The notes below the pieces were generated by a model. It did not search any database and was not told where the DNA came from. It saw only the letters and a list, made by a program, of their open reading frames with translations. A stretch of 32,659 bases of DNA from NCBI RefSeq assembly GCF_937973075.1, contig NZ_CALBWL010000046.1, positions 1-32,659 on the forward strand. The letters run 5' to 3'. The first letter of the stretch is position 1; the number at the start of each line of letters is the position of its first letter. The DNA comes from an uncultured Campylobacter sp. (GTDB lineage: Bacteria; Campylobacterota; Campylobacteria; Campylobacterales; Campylobacteraceae). The position numbers and the translations under genes were made by a program. Positions 1 through 12,500 of this stretch are shown here, in pieces.

Positions 1-373
1 AAGGAGTTCTATCATATTTTATTAAAGATGATAAGAGAGAATCCGCTTAAGTTTATCTTGAGCCTTAAAATTTAAAACTCGATCGCGCGCTGTTTTTTCT
101 AAATCCAAAATATGTGCTGACGGATCGAAAGGCATACCGAATATGAAATAAATTTATAAATTGATTGGGAGTTGAAATTTTAAAATTCTATCGCAAACTG
201 CGCAAATAGGATCACGAACGCAGATCCGTCGAAATTTTAGACGCGGTCTGCCAAATTTCAGGGCCCGCGGAATTTTGGAATTTAAAGTTGCGGGCGAGCG
301 AGGCGCCCGTCCGCGTATCTTAATCCGCTAAATTTAAGCGGGCAACGTCTGCACCACAGACCTAGAAATTGCA
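1..373. other. Gene-less left edge, AT-rich
   Basis: No convincing gene is visible here. The left 180 bases are AT-rich; the right half is GC-rich and carries a hairpin just beyond tpx, listed separately. A 37-codon minus-strand frame at 22-135 has a coding-like composition but no ribosome binding site (see rejected items). Confidence 0.5.
290..310 (-). terminator. Possible terminator downstream of tpx
   Basis: The arms CGGGCG (291-296) and CGCCCG (304-309) form a 6-bp GC-only stem around a 7-base loop. It lies about 65 bases past the tpx stop codon on the minus strand. The T-tract after it is weak (three T's, then AT-rich sequence), so intrinsic termination is only a possibility. Confidence 0.35.
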
Positions 374-904
374 TCAGCCCTGCGTCGCAGCGCTTCCGCT
401 TGCAAACGTCGCCGCATTCAGCGCCGCGTCGTAATCGGGCTCATCTACGATGTCGCCCGTGATCTGCTTGTAGACGATCTTGCCCGCGGTATCCACGACG
501 AAAACTGCGCGGCACGTTAGCCCTGCAAGCGCGCCGTCCGCGATCAGCACGCCGTATGCGCGCGCAAACTCCTTATCGCGAAAATCGCTTAGGGCACGTA
601 AATTTTTGATCCCCTCGGTCGAACAAAATCTGCCCGCGGCAAACGGCAGATCCATCGAGACCACGAAAACCTCGGTATTTTTTATACTCGCCGCGCGCTC
701 GTTAAATTTGCGCGTCTCGGTCGCGCACACGTCCGTATCCAGGGGCGACACGGCGATGATGACCTGTGCCTTGCCCATGCCGCTGCCAACTTTGACCTCG
801 CTAAGATCGGCCGCGACCAGACTAACCTCTGGCGCCTTATCTCCCAGCTTAAGCTCGCCGCCTGACAGGCCGATATTTACGCCTTGCAATTTGGTTTGTT
901 GCAT
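374..904 (-). CDS. tpx: Thiol peroxidase (Tpx, 2-Cys peroxiredoxin)
   Basis: The 176-residue product is a full-length Tpx, a periplasmic or cytoplasmic lipid-hydroperoxide peroxidase reduced by thioredoxin. The peroxidatic cysteine is C60 in the motif SPLDTDVC, and the resolving cysteine is C94 in RFCS; both match the spacing of E. coli Tpx (C61/C95). A conserved Arg lies near residue 132. The N-terminus has the family pattern of short beta strands before the thioredoxin fold (residues about 20-165), with no signal peptide. The start is supported by AAAGGG seven bases upstream. The gene stands alone, with 0.6 kb of gene-less DNA between it and fusA, and so probably has its own promoter. In Campylobacter, Tpx works with Bcp and AhpC against oxidants in microaerobic cells. 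One small oddity is Asp rather than Pro before VC in the active-site motif. Family assignment is firm; substrate is by homology. Confidence 0.95.
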   Translation of the reverse strand: MQQTKLQGVNIGLSGGELKLGDKAPEVSLVAADLSEVKVGSGMGKAQVIIAVSPLDTDVCATETRKFNERAASIKNTEVFVVSMDLPFAAGRFCSTEGIKNLRALSDFRDKEFARAYGVLIADGALAGLTCRAVFVVDTAGKIVYKQITGDIVDEPDYDAALNAATFASGSAATQG

Positions 905-940
905 GATTTCCCTTTGTTTTGAAATATTTAAAACGGGCGC

Positions 941-946
941 ATCATA
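941..946 (-). promoter_or_regulatory. Candidate -10 box for tpx
   Basis: On the minus strand the hexamer reads TATGAT and ends about 36 bases before the tpx start codon. No clear -35 is visible, which is normal for the major sigma factor of Campylobacter. The match is short, so this is a suggestion. Confidence 0.35.
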
Positions 947-1497
947 GCCTGCGAAAGCAAACGCCTGCTAATCCGAAAACAGGCAAGCTCGGGTGCTAGC
1001 TCAGCCGATATGAGCGGCGTGTAGATCGCTCTGCGAAGATGAAATTTTACGGCGCGAAGCGACGGCGCAATAAAGTACCTCGAGAATACCGCTACTCGCA
1101 TAAAGCACTGATGGTCACGATCCGATATAGGTCTATGATGGTTGCGCTCCACATTAAGGCTACGCTGAAGGCAAAATTTCGCCCTGCTTACGCGATCCCG
1201 CTTGCGGCGATTTTGTCCGTGAATAAAAATCAAAGCATATAGCGCTGTATGCACGCTTTCTCTGCGAAAGAAAGAAATCTCTAGTAAAACGATAGGCACA
1301 GCATCATGAACGCGTTTTAAGTTATGTTTTGAATTTTTAAATTTAATTGAAATTTTTTAATCTAAATTTGCAATCTACAGAAATCAAAATTTATGGATTG
1401 AAATTTTATTTGAAGCTAAAGTTCGAGTTTAAATTTCGGCTCGTAAAGCAGGTTAAATTTAAACACTGTTTTAAAATTTAAAGAAGCGCCGAGGGTT

Positions 1498-1514
1498 GGC
1501 GATAAAACATCGCC
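1498..1514 (-). terminator. Hairpin after fusA, possible end of the str cluster
   Basis: A 6-bp stem GGCGAT/ATCGCC with a 5-base loop lies 20-35 bases past the fusA stop. The run TTTAAATTTT follows only after another 20 bases, so it is a poor canonical terminator. It may be part of a larger GC-rich fold between 1486 and 1530. Confidence 0.35.
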
Positions 1515-1534
1515 GCGCCCTAGCGCCCGTTAAA

Positions 1535-3610
<2,076 letters not shown>

Positions 3611-3619
3611 GATGCCCTC

Positions 3620-4090
3620 CTACCAACGATAATGCGCGAAAGCTTTGTTGGCTTCCGCCATCTTGTAGGTATCTTCTTTCTTTTTAAATGAAGAGCCCTT
3701 AGAATTTGCAGCATCCATAAGCTCGTAAGCCAGGCGCTCTATCATCGTACGCTCGCTTCTTTTTCTCGCAAAAGAGATGATCCAGCGAATAGCCAAAGCC
3801 TGCTGTCGAGCTGGCCTGACCTCGATCGGAACCTGATAAGTTGCGCCGCCTACGCGACGAGACTTTACCTCCATCAAAGGCTTAACGTTATCGATGGCAT
3901 CGTTGAAAACCTCGATACCTTTCTTCTCGCCACCTTTATTGTCGATGAAATTTAAAGCGCCGTACATAATCTCAGTAGCGACGCTCTTTTTGCCGTCGAA
4001 CATAAGCGAATTAATAAATTTTGTGATTACCTTGCTGTCATAAATCGGATCAGGCATAACTTCCCTAACGGGAGCTTTTCTTCTTCTCAT
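3620..4090 (-). CDS. rpsG: 30S ribosomal protein S7
   Basis: The 156-residue product is S7, a primary binder of the 3' domain of 16S rRNA that organises the head of the small subunit and contacts the E-site tRNA. The family signature is clear at residues about 17-50 (DPIYDSKVITKFIN and FDGKKSVA), with the basic helical region VEVRPARQQALAIRWI-like in the middle; length is typical. It is preceded by rpsL (69-base gap) and followed by fusA (9-base gap). In E. coli, S7 represses its own operon by binding the rpsL-rpsG spacer. The spacer here is 69 bases, but I cannot show the binding site by eye. Confidence 0.97.
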   Translation of the reverse strand: MRRRKAPVREVMPDPIYDSKVITKFINSLMFDGKKSVATEIMYGALNFIDNKGGEKKGIEVFNDAIDNVKPLMEVKSRRVGGATYQVPIEVRPARQQALAIRWIISFARKRSERTMIERLAYELMDAANSKGSSFKKKEDTYKMAEANKAFAHYRW

Positions 4091-4159
4091 TTTATTCCTT
4101 CAAATTTTAAAATTTTACTCAAACTCGGCAAAACCTAGTGCCGGTCTGTTTCGGCTAAA

Positions 4160-4534
4160 CTATTTTTTAGGTCGTTTAGCACCGTATTTTGATCTTGCAA
4201 CGGTTCGTTTAGCAACGCCTGCAGTATCTAGTGCACCGCGGACGATGTGGTATTTAACGCCCGGTAGGTCCTTTACACGACCGCCGCGAACTAGCACTAT
4301 GGAGTGCTCTTGTAGATTGTGACCTTCACCGCCGATATAGCTGATGACTTCAAATCCGCTAGTAAGCCTTACTTTGGCAACTTTACGAAGCGCGGAGTTT
4401 GGCTTTTTAGGGGTCGTGGTATAGACCTTAGTACAAACTCCTCTTCGTTGAGGGCAATTCTTTAGCGCCGGAGACTTCGATTTCTCGGTAATCTTCTTGC
4501 GCTCTTTTCTGACCAATTGATTTATGGTTGGCAC
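4160..4534 (-). CDS. rpsL: 30S ribosomal protein S12
   Basis: The 124-residue product is S12, which sits at the decoding centre and helps monitor codon-anticodon pairing. The conserved loops TTPKKPNSALRK (residues about 40-51) and VRGGRVKDLPGVKYH (about 83-97) carry the lysines that are altered in streptomycin-resistant mutants of other bacteria. Both loops are wild type here, so the sequence predicts a streptomycin-sensitive S12. Length and C-terminal KKPKK-type tail are normal. It heads the str group but is separated from rpoC by a DoxX-family gene, 83 bases upstream. Confidence 0.97.
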   Translation of the reverse strand: MPTINQLVRKERKKITEKSKSPALKNCPQRRGVCTKVYTTTPKKPNSALRKVAKVRLTSGFEVISYIGGEGHNLQEHSIVLVRGGRVKDLPGVKYHIVRGALDTAGVAKRTVARSKYGAKRPKK

Positions 4535-4617
4535 ATCTTTCCTTTCACAAAAATTTATTCAAAAAGATTTGGATTATACTTTGTTTAAACTTACAGAAAC
4601 GTAAATTTAACTAAATT

Positions 4618-5007
4618 TTAATCTCTAATCAGTACAAACTCTCCGCCGCCGCAGATCACTAAGCAGATCGCAGCGGAAAGATACAGATATACGATCTCCA
4701 GCTCAAATCCGCCCACGCCGGTAAGCGCGCTCAACGGGGTATGTAGGACATATATTATCATGAGCACGTTTGCGATCACAAGCAGAGCGCCTATGCGGCA
4801 AAATACACCTATGATTATCATCGCTGGCGCCAGCACCTCGCCTACGTATGCACCGTAAGCCACTAAATCCGGAATTCCTCTGGCTACCAGCATCGATTTT
4901 ACGCCGTCTATGCCGTGAGTAAGTTTAAAAATTCCGTGCATTAAAAGACAAACTCCAAGCCCCAACCTGATAAATAACAGACCGAAATTTATGTTGATCA
5001 TATTCAT
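4618..5007 (-). CDS. DoxX-family small membrane protein
   Basis: The 129-residue product is a four-helix membrane protein of the DoxX/DoxD-like family. Hydrophobic segments lie near residues 8-28, 45-70, 73-92 and 103-125. The family signature is visible as RLGLGVCLLMHGIFKL at the first helix, followed by the G-x-P and GA.VGEVLAPAMIIIG stretch of helix 2. DoxX proteins are linked to redox and thiol stress in several bacteria, but their biochemical role is unsettled, so no reaction is assigned. The start has AAAGGA six bases upstream. The position is unusual: it sits between rpoC (36 bases upstream) and rpsL (83 bases downstream), on the same strand, inside a cluster of transcription and translation genes. 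As far as I recall, C. jejuni has no such gene at this place. Confidence 0.88.
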   Translation of the reverse strand: MNMININFGLLFIRLGLGVCLLMHGIFKLTHGIDGVKSMLVARGIPDLVAYGAYVGEVLAPAMIIIGVFCRIGALLVIANVLMIIYVLHTPLSALTGVGGFELEIVYLYLSAAICLVICGGGEFVLIRD

Positions 5008-5043
5008 GTTTCATCCTTTAAATTTAGGGCTTTTTGCCCTAAA

Positions 5044-8000
5044 TTATTTTTTAAGTTTAACTTCCTTATCTTTATACAGACCGGTTCCGACCGGAATTAT
5101 ACGACCTAAAATTACGTTTTCTTTCAAGTCCTCTAATCGGTCAAATTTACCCGCGATACTAGCCTCGGTTAGAACCTTCGTAGTCTCTTGGAAGGATGCC
5201 GCCGAAATGACGCTGTCGCTTCCGACGGCCGCACGAGTTACGCCCAGTAGCACGGACTCCGCGATCGCAGGCTCACCACCAATTTTCATAATGCGCTCGT
5301 TTTCTTCTCTAAATCTGCGGCGGCTAATGAGATCACCGACGATTAGCTGAGTATCGCCGCTATCGACGATTCGAACCTGGCGGAGCATCTGAGATACGAT
5401 AATCTCGATATGCTTGTCGCTGATGACGACGCCTTGAGAGCGGTAAACCTGTTGAATCTCGCTTATCAGATAGTAATGCAGCGCCTTTTCGCCTAAAATT
5501 CTAAGCACGTCGTGCGAGCTGATAACTCCGTCGGTAAGCTTCTCGCCCGCGTGGACGAACTCGCCGTTTCGCACCTGTATCTGGCGACTTTTATCGATTA
5601 GATACTCGGCGCTCGTTCCGTCCTCTCCCTCGATTATAATACGCTCTTTCGCGCGCAAAGCCTTATCGAAGCGGACGGTTCCGTCGATGTCTGCGATAAT
5701 CGCGGTATTTTTTGGACGGCGCGCCTCAAATAGCTCCGATACGCGCGGCAAACCGCCAGTGATATCTTTTGATTTCGCAGCAGCCTTCGGCGTCCTAGCC
5801 AAGATATCCGCCATAGCGACTTTATCTCCCTTGTTCGTAAATATGGCGGTCTTCGGCCCTAAGTTATATTTGATAGGCTCTCCCTTGCTAGGAGTAACGA
5901 CGATGGCCGGTTTAACGCCTTGAGGTAGGTACTCGTTGATAACTAAACGGCTCTGGCCGGTAGTCTCGTCATATTGCTCCGTAGCGGTATATCCAGGCTC
6001 GATATCCTCAAAGCTGATCTTACCCTCACACTCTGCTGCTACCGGGATAGAATACGGATCCCACTCGGCGATAATCAATCGATCGTCTTTTTTAGGCTTA
6101 GCGATAAGATCTTCGCTTTTTACGACGCTATTATCATCATAGGTAATGACCGATTCGCGCGGTATATAGTGGCGGATCGCCTCTCTGCCGTTTTCATCGG
6201 AGATAACTACATACATGCCCTTCTCGCTTACGACATGACCTTTTTTGATATCTCTTAACCTCTCTAAATAATCGCCCTTTAGGATGAAATACTTAAGCGT
6301 ACCATTTGCTCCCGCTTTGATCTTTTGAGTTACTGGCTCGCCGTCTTTGACGCGAAGTTCGCTGGCAAACGGAATTCGAGTAGGGATATTCCAGTCTTCT
6401 TTTATAACCTCTACTAAACTATCATTTTCTCCAACGGTTTCGCCGTCTTTGAATACGATGTAGAATTTTCCCTCAACTTTACCACTTACGCCCGCAAGCT
6501 CGGTAGGCTTAGCTAGATCATGGCGGCGGATAGTATATTTAAATTCTTCCTTCTTGCCCTTTAGCATGATATTCACATCGTCGTGAGTTATATCGATACT
6601 TACCTTACCGGTAATTGGAGCCTTAATCTTAGGCTCAACCAAAAGCACCGCGGCGTTTCTGCGGTTCATTACGATATTTTTGCCGCCGTTTTCATAGGTC
6701 TTTACGTTGTAATATCTGATAAAGCCCTCTTTATCGGCGATTACTTGGCGATCTTGCTGCTCGGTAGATGCAGTACCGCCGGCATGGAAGGTTCGTAGCG
6801 TAAGCTGCGTGCCCGGCTCGCCGATTGATTGCGCAGAGATGATACCGACCGCTTCACCCGGTTTTACCAGCTTGCCCTCTCCCAAATTTACGCCGTAGCA
6901 CTTCGCGCAAACCCCTTTTTCAGCCTTGCACGTAATAGGTGTACGGATGCTTACGGATTTGATGCCGGCATCGACTATGGTGCGTACCTCATTAACGCCT
7001 AGAAGCGTGCCTTCAGTAAATAAAATTTCATTCGACACCGGATCAATTACATCCGAGCTTAGCACCCTACCCATAATCCTATCGGCTAGGCTTTCTATTT
7101 GCGTTCCATTCTCTACAATCTCGGTAACCTCGATACCCTCGTGCGTGCCGCAGTCGTGCATCGTAACTCTGACATTTTGCGCGACGTCAATCAGCTTGCG
7201 CGTCAGATAGCCCGCGTTTGCGGTCTTAAGCGCCGTATCGGCAAGACCTTTACGCGCGCCGTGAGTCGAGATGAAGTACTCGTTTACATTCAGACCCTCT
7301 CTAAAATTTGAAGTGATCGGCGTTTCGATGATCGAGCCGTCCGGCTTACTCATCAGGCCTCTCATGCCCGCTAGCTGCTTGATCTGCTCCGCACTACCTC
7401 GCGCGCCGCTATCGGCCATCATATAGATCGAGTTAAAGCCGTCCTTATCCTTCTCCATCATCTTCATCATCTCATCGGCTAGCTTCTTGCTGGTGCTAGT
7501 CCAGATGTCGATCGTTTTATTATAACGCTCGCCGTCGGTTAGCAAGCCTGCGCCGTATTGGTTCTGAACCTCTCTGACCTGCTTTTTAGCCTCTTCGACG
7601 AGGCTTGCTTTAGACTTCGGCACGATGATGTCAGAAACGGAGATCGAAACGCCCGCTTTAGTCGCGGATTCAAAGCCTAAATTTTTAAGATTATCCAAAA
7701 ATTCCGCGCTTATCTCAAGACCGCCGTTTTTATAGACGTAATCGACAAGCTCGGCGATATCCTTTTTCTTCATAATCTTATTCCAAAGATGATCCGGAAT
7801 AAAGCTAGGCAGGATCGATTTGATGATCAAGCGGCCCGCGGTCGTAAAGATAATGCGGCGATCGATCATCGTTTTGATTTTGGCGTGGATGTCTAGGGCG
7901 TTTGCTTCTACGGCAAGCATTACTTCATCGACGTTTGCAAAAATTTTATTCGTTCCTTTTGCACCTGGCTTTTCGAGGCTTAGATAATAAATTCCTAAAA

Positions 8001-9558
8001 CCATATCCTGGCTAGGCACCGCGACTGGCTTTCCGCTCGCAGGAAGCAAGATGTTCATCGAGCTAAGCATTAAAATTTTACATTCCGCGATCGCCTCTTG
8101 GCTAAGCGGCACGTGCACCGCCATCTGATCTCCGTCAAAGTCCGCGTTGAATGCGGCGCAGACTAGCGGATGCAGCCTGATCGCCTTACCCTCGACGAGC
8201 ACCGGATGAAACGCCTGAATAGACATCTTATGAAGCGTCGGCGCGCGGTTTAGCATAACCGGGTGATCCTTTACAACCTCCTCCAAGCACTCCCAAACTT
8301 CATTGATCCTATTTTCGATCATCTTTTTAGCCTGCTTAACGGTCGTTGCGTATCCCTTCTCTTGCAGGCGTGCGATTAGATGCGGCTTGAATAGCTCAAG
8401 CGCCATAGTCTTAGGCAGACCACACTGATCCATGCGTAAATTTGGACCTACGACGATGACGGAGCGTCCCGAAAAATCCACGCGCTTTCCGAGTAAATTT
8501 TGACGGAAGCGGCCCTGCTTACCCTTAATGATCTCGCTTAGAGATTTAAGCGGTCGCTTATTGGCGCCTTTTACGGCATTGGCGCGACGTCCATTGTCAA
8601 AAAGCGCGTCCACCGCCTCTTGAAGCATTCGTTTTTCATTGCGGATAATGATCTCGGGTGCGTCGAGCTCCATCAGCCTTTTGAGCCTAGAATTTCTATT
8701 TATGACGCGGCGGTATAGATCGTTTACGTCCGAAACCGCAAATTTTCCGCCCTCAAGGCTTACAAGCGGGCGTAGATCGGCAGGTAGCACGGGAAGATTC
8801 GTAATCATCATCCACTCGGGCTTATTGCCGGAATTTAAAAAGCTCTCGACGACTTTTAGACGCTTGACGATAGTTTTTTTCTTCGCTTCGGAGTTTGTGC
8901 TAGCCATCTCCTCCTTCAAAGAATTTAAAATTTCAACTAAATCAAGCTCGGCTAGCATATCGCGGATTACCTGGCCGCCCATTTTAGCGACGAAGCCTGT
9001 CTGCGAAAAGCGCTCTTTTAGGCTCTGATACTGCTCTTCGTTTAAAACGTCGTATTTCTCGACCTTTTTGGAATTTTCGTTGTCGTAAAATGCCTCGCCT
9101 GCACTTTCTACGATATACGCCTCATAGTAAAGCACGCGCTCAAGATCTTTCATCTTGATATTTAGCAGCGTACCGATGCGGCTAGGCAAGGAATTTACGT
9201 ACCAAATATGTGCTACCGGCGTTACTAGCTCAATATGCCCCATTCTAGTACGGCGAACCTTCGAGCTCGTGATCTCGACGCCGCACTTTTCGCATTTCCA
9301 GCCCTTATAACGCATCTTTTTATATTTACCGCAGATGCACTCATAATCTCTTACGGGGCCGAAAATTTTAGCGCAAAAAAGTCCGTCGCGCTCCGGCTTA
9401 AGCGTGCGGTAATTGATGGTTTCGGGCTTTTTGACCTCGCCGTGGCTCCAAGCCTTGATCTGCTCGGGACTAGCAAGCCTGATAGCAAACGCGTCGAAGT
9501 CGTGAACTCTGGCGTCCTCTTTTATTTCTATTCTTTCTAAATTTGAATTATCGCTCAT
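5044..9558 (-). CDS. rpoC: RNA polymerase beta' subunit
   Basis: The 1504-residue product is the catalytic beta' subunit. The N-terminal zinc site has C74, C76, C89 and C92; the catalytic metal loop NADFDGDQ is at residues 471-478; the bridge-helix and trigger-loop region follows at about 740-1000; and a second cysteine cluster (CGTH... and CKAEKGVCAKCYG) lies near residues 820-905. Length is normal for Campylobacter. Its ATG overlaps the last codon and TGA of rpoB by 4 bases, so translation of the two is probably coupled. In Helicobacter and Wolinella the two genes are fused; here they stay separate. Next downstream is a DoxX-family gene, then the str ribosomal genes. Confidence 0.98.
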   Translation of the reverse strand: MSDNSNLERIEIKEDARVHDFDAFAIRLASPEQIKAWSHGEVKKPETINYRTLKPERDGLFCAKIFGPVRDYECICGKYKKMRYKGWKCEKCGVEITSSKVRRTRMGHIELVTPVAHIWYVNSLPSRIGTLLNIKMKDLERVLYYEAYIVESAGEAFYDNENSKKVEKYDVLNEEQYQSLKERFSQTGFVAKMGGQVIRDMLAELDLVEILNSLKEEMASTNSEAKKKTIVKRLKVVESFLNSGNKPEWMMITNLPVLPADLRPLVSLEGGKFAVSDVNDLYRRVINRNSRLKRLMELDAPEIIIRNEKRMLQEAVDALFDNGRRANAVKGANKRPLKSLSEIIKGKQGRFRQNLLGKRVDFSGRSVIVVGPNLRMDQCGLPKTMALELFKPHLIARLQEKGYATTVKQAKKMIENRINEVWECLEEVVKDHPVMLNRAPTLHKMSIQAFHPVLVEGKAIRLHPLVCAAFNADFDGDQMAVHVPLSQEAIAECKILMLSSMNILLPASGKPVAVPSQDMVLGIYYLSLEKPGAKGTNKIFANVDEVMLAVEANALDIHAKIKTMIDRRIIFTTAGRLIIKSILPSFIPDHLWNKIMKKKDIAELVDYVYKNGGLEISAEFLDNLKNLGFESATKAGVSISVSDIIVPKSKASLVEEAKKQVREVQNQYGAGLLTDGERYNKTIDIWTSTSKKLADEMMKMMEKDKDGFNSIYMMADSGARGSAEQIKQLAGMRGLMSKPDGSIIETPITSNFREGLNVNEYFISTHGARKGLADTALKTANAGYLTRKLIDVAQNVRVTMHDCGTHEGIEVTEIVENGTQIESLADRIMGRVLSSDVIDPVSNEILFTEGTLLGVNEVRTIVDAGIKSVSIRTPITCKAEKGVCAKCYGVNLGEGKLVKPGEAVGIISAQSIGEPGTQLTLRTFHAGGTASTEQQDRQVIADKEGFIRYYNVKTYENGGKNIVMNRRNAAVLLVEPKIKAPITGKVSIDITHDDVNIMLKGKKEEFKYTIRRHDLAKPTELAGVSGKVEGKFYIVFKDGETVGENDSLVEVIKEDWNIPTRIPFASELRVKDGEPVTQKIKAGANGTLKYFILKGDYLERLRDIKKGHVVSEKGMYVVISDENGREAIRHYIPRESVITYDDNSVVKSEDLIAKPKKDDRLIIAEWDPYSIPVAAECEGKISFEDIEPGYTATEQYDETTGQSRLVINEYLPQGVKPAIVVTPSKGEPIKYNLGPKTAIFTNKGDKVAMADILARTPKAAAKSKDITGGLPRVSELFEARRPKNTAIIADIDGTVRFDKALRAKERIIIEGEDGTSAEYLIDKSRQIQVRNGEFVHAGEKLTDGVISSHDVLRILGEKALHYYLISEIQQVYRSQGVVISDKHIEIIVSQMLRQVRIVDSGDTQLIVGDLISRRRFREENERIMKIGGEPAIAESVLLGVTRAAVGSDSVISAASFQETTKVLTEASIAGKFDRLEDLKENVILGRIIPVGTGLYKDKEVKLKK

Positions 9559-12500
9559 TTATTCTCTCCATTCTCGTAAATTTCAACGTCTAGAGCAAGC
9601 GATTTAAGCTCGTTTGTTAAAACAAAAAATGTCTCAGGAATTCCGGTAGACGGAACATTCTCGCCTTTTGTCAGCGCCTTATACGCAGCCAAGCGTCCGT
9701 CGACGTCGTCGGATTTGATCGTTAGCATTTCGCGAAGCGTGTATGCCGCGCCGTATGCCTCCAGAGCCCAAACTTCCATCTCTCCAAATCTTTGACCGCC
9801 GAATAGCGCCTTGCCGCCGACCGGCTGCTGCGTAACTAGGCTGTAAGGGCCGGTGCTTCTTGCGTGAACCTTTTCGTCGACTAAGTGGTGCAGCTTGAGA
9901 TAATACATGCAGCCCACGTTTACGCGCTCTTTGATCTTTTCGCCGGTACGGCCGTCGTAAAGTTCGGTCTTGCCGTCCTGATCGATACCCGCCATTTCAA
10001 ATAGCTTTTTGAAATCCTCCGGCACGATGCCTTCAAATATCGGAGCGGAAAATCTAACGCCCTTAGCCCAGTCTCTAGCGTATTTTAAAAGATCTTCGTC
10101 GCTGATCTTCTCAAGCGTTTTTTTAGCCTGCATTAGTTTGGAAACGCCTGCGATCTCAATCATTTTAGCGCGAAGGGTTTTTATCCATTCACCCGTTTTC
10201 TCCTCTAAAATTTTAGCGATCTGCTCGCCTAAGCGCCAACCTACAAGACCTAAGTGGCTCTCCATTATCTGACCGATATTCATACGACTTGGAACGCCGA
10301 GAGGATTTAGCACTATATCCACGCGCTGTCCGCTAGGCAGATACGGCATATCGACCTCAGGGACGATATTTGAAACGATACCCTTATTTCCGTGGCGACC
10401 CGCCATCTTATCGCCCACTTTTAGCTTGCGCTTAGTCGCGATATAGACCTTTACGAGCTTAACGACACCGCTTGGCAAGATATCGTCTTTTTCTAAAATT
10501 TCGATCTTTTCGTCATGTTCCTCTTTGAGCTTGCGCTTTTCGTTTTGGAAGTGATTTTTTAGCTCCTCGTATTCCTTCTGAACAGCTTTAGAATAAGCCT
10601 TGACGAAGGAATTTAACGTAAAGCGGTTGGAGCTTTCAAGCTCCTCTTTTCTAACCTTATCGCCCTTTTTATAATCTTTTTTATTTAGGCTTTGATCGCT
10701 TTGCAAAGCGCTTTTAGAAAGAAGCGCCACTACCTTTAGCATCTCCTCGCGATCGAGCATCAAAAGCCTGTCGTGATGCTCCCTTTCGAGCTCGGTTTTT
10801 TCATCCTCATAGGCTTTGTTCGTGCGCGGATCCTTCTCATAGCCCTTTTTGGTAAAAATTTTAACGTCGATTACCACGCCTTCCATCGAAGCGGTAGCGT
10901 AAAGAGATTTATTTACCACATGTCCCGCCTTCTCGCCGAAGATCGCGCGTAAAAGCCTCTCTTCAGGCGTCGGTTTGACTTCGCCTTTCGGAGTTACCTT
11001 GCCTACTAGGATCATGCCCGGTTTGACGTGAGTACCGATCTTTACGATACCGCTATCATCGAGGTGGGTAAGCTCCTCCTCTTTGATATTAGGGATGTCG
11101 CGAGTGATCTCCTCCACGCCGTCTTTAAGCTCTCTAGCCTCGATCTCCTTTTCATAAACATGCACGCTGGTGTATTCGTCGGCACGAATCATCTTTTCGC
11201 TCATGACGACGGCGTCCTCGTAATTATAGCCGTGCCACGGCATGAAAGCTATGAGGGCGTTTTTGCCGATCGCAAGCTCGCCGCCGTCCATGCTAGGACC
11301 GTCGGCTATGATTTGACCCGCCTTTATCACGTCACCTTTTCGCACGATAGGACGCTGCGAAAAGGTAGTATTCTGGTTGGTGCGTAAATTTTTCTCCATC
11401 GCGTAATGATCGATAAACGGACCTTTTTCGTCTTCGCCCAAAATAAATATATTTTTATTATCGACCTTTTCTACGACGCCGTCGCGTTTAGCCTTGATCG
11501 CTTCCCACGAATCGCGCGCGATAATCGCCTCCATGCCCGTTCCAACGATAGGGGCGGTGGAGTGCAGAAGCGGCACTGCTTGGCGCTGCATGTTCGAACC
11601 CATCAAGGCGCGGTTCGCATCGTCATGCTCCAAAAACGGAATCAGCGACGCCGCTACGCCCGCGACCATACCGGAGCAAAGATCTATCAGCGAAATATCC
11701 TCGCGTTTAGCCATGATATTTTCGCCGTCTTTTCTAACCTCCAAAAGCTCCTCTACGATATTACCCTCTTCGTCCAATTTGGCGGACGCAGGAGCTATTA
11801 CGAGCCCCTCTTCCTGCGTAGCGGTAAGATAGACTATCTCGTCGGTGACCTTACCGTTTATGACCTTTTTATACGGAGCCTCGACAAAGCCAAGATCATT
11901 TACTTTCGCATAGGTCGCTAGGGTATTGATCAGACCGATGTTTTGACCCTCCGGCGTCTCGATAGGACAAATTCTACCGTAGTGCGTAGGATGGACGTCG
12001 CGCACCTCAAAGCCGGCGCGCTCTTTAACCAGTCCGCCCTCGCCCAGCGCAGATAGACGGCGCTTATGCGTGACCTCGCTAAGCGGATTGGTCTGATCCA
12101 TAAACTGGCTTAGCTGGCCGCCAGTAAAAAATTCCATAAGCGTAGTGGTGATGATTTTAGGGTTTACGAAATCATACGGCATAAGCTCGTCGAGGTTGCC
12201 GCTGATGCCGGTAAATTTATCCTTGATCGCCTTTTGAACTTTGATAAATCCAAGGTGCATCTCGTTTGCCAAAAGCTCTCCGATCGAGCGGATGCGGCGA
12301 TTGCCAAGATTATCGCGATCATCGATGAAGCCGTCGCCATTTTTAACTCTAATTAGATATTTCGCCGTCTTGATAATATCCTCGCTGGTTAGTACGGTTA
12401 CGTACTCCGGCGCCTCGATGCCTAGTTTATGGTTCATCTTCATACGGCCGACTTTAGTTAGATCGTAGCGCTCCGGGTTGAAAAACAGATCGTTTACGAA

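Larger units (their letters stand above)
905..1534. other. 0.63-kb spacer between tpx and fusA
   Basis: Open frames of 67 and 123 codons exist on either strand around 928-1299. They show no ribosome binding site and no recognisable domain, and their amino-acid composition (rich in Arg, Ser, Phe, His) looks like noise. Bases 1300-1480 are strongly AT-rich and contain several AAATTT runs. This could be a decayed gene, but nothing shows it directly. Confidence 0.5.

Noticed and set aside
22..135. 37-codon minus-strand frame starting MPFDPSAHILDLEK
   Set aside because: The composition looks coding-like, but there is no ribosome binding site, the frame is closed by a stop just upstream and I know no matching protein. 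It could be a gene remnant; the evidence is too thin for a feature.
928..1299. 123-codon minus-strand frame and a 67-codon plus-strand frame in the tpx-fusA gap
   Set aside because: No start signal, no domain, and a noise-like amino-acid make-up; opposite frames in GC-richer DNA readily stay open by chance.
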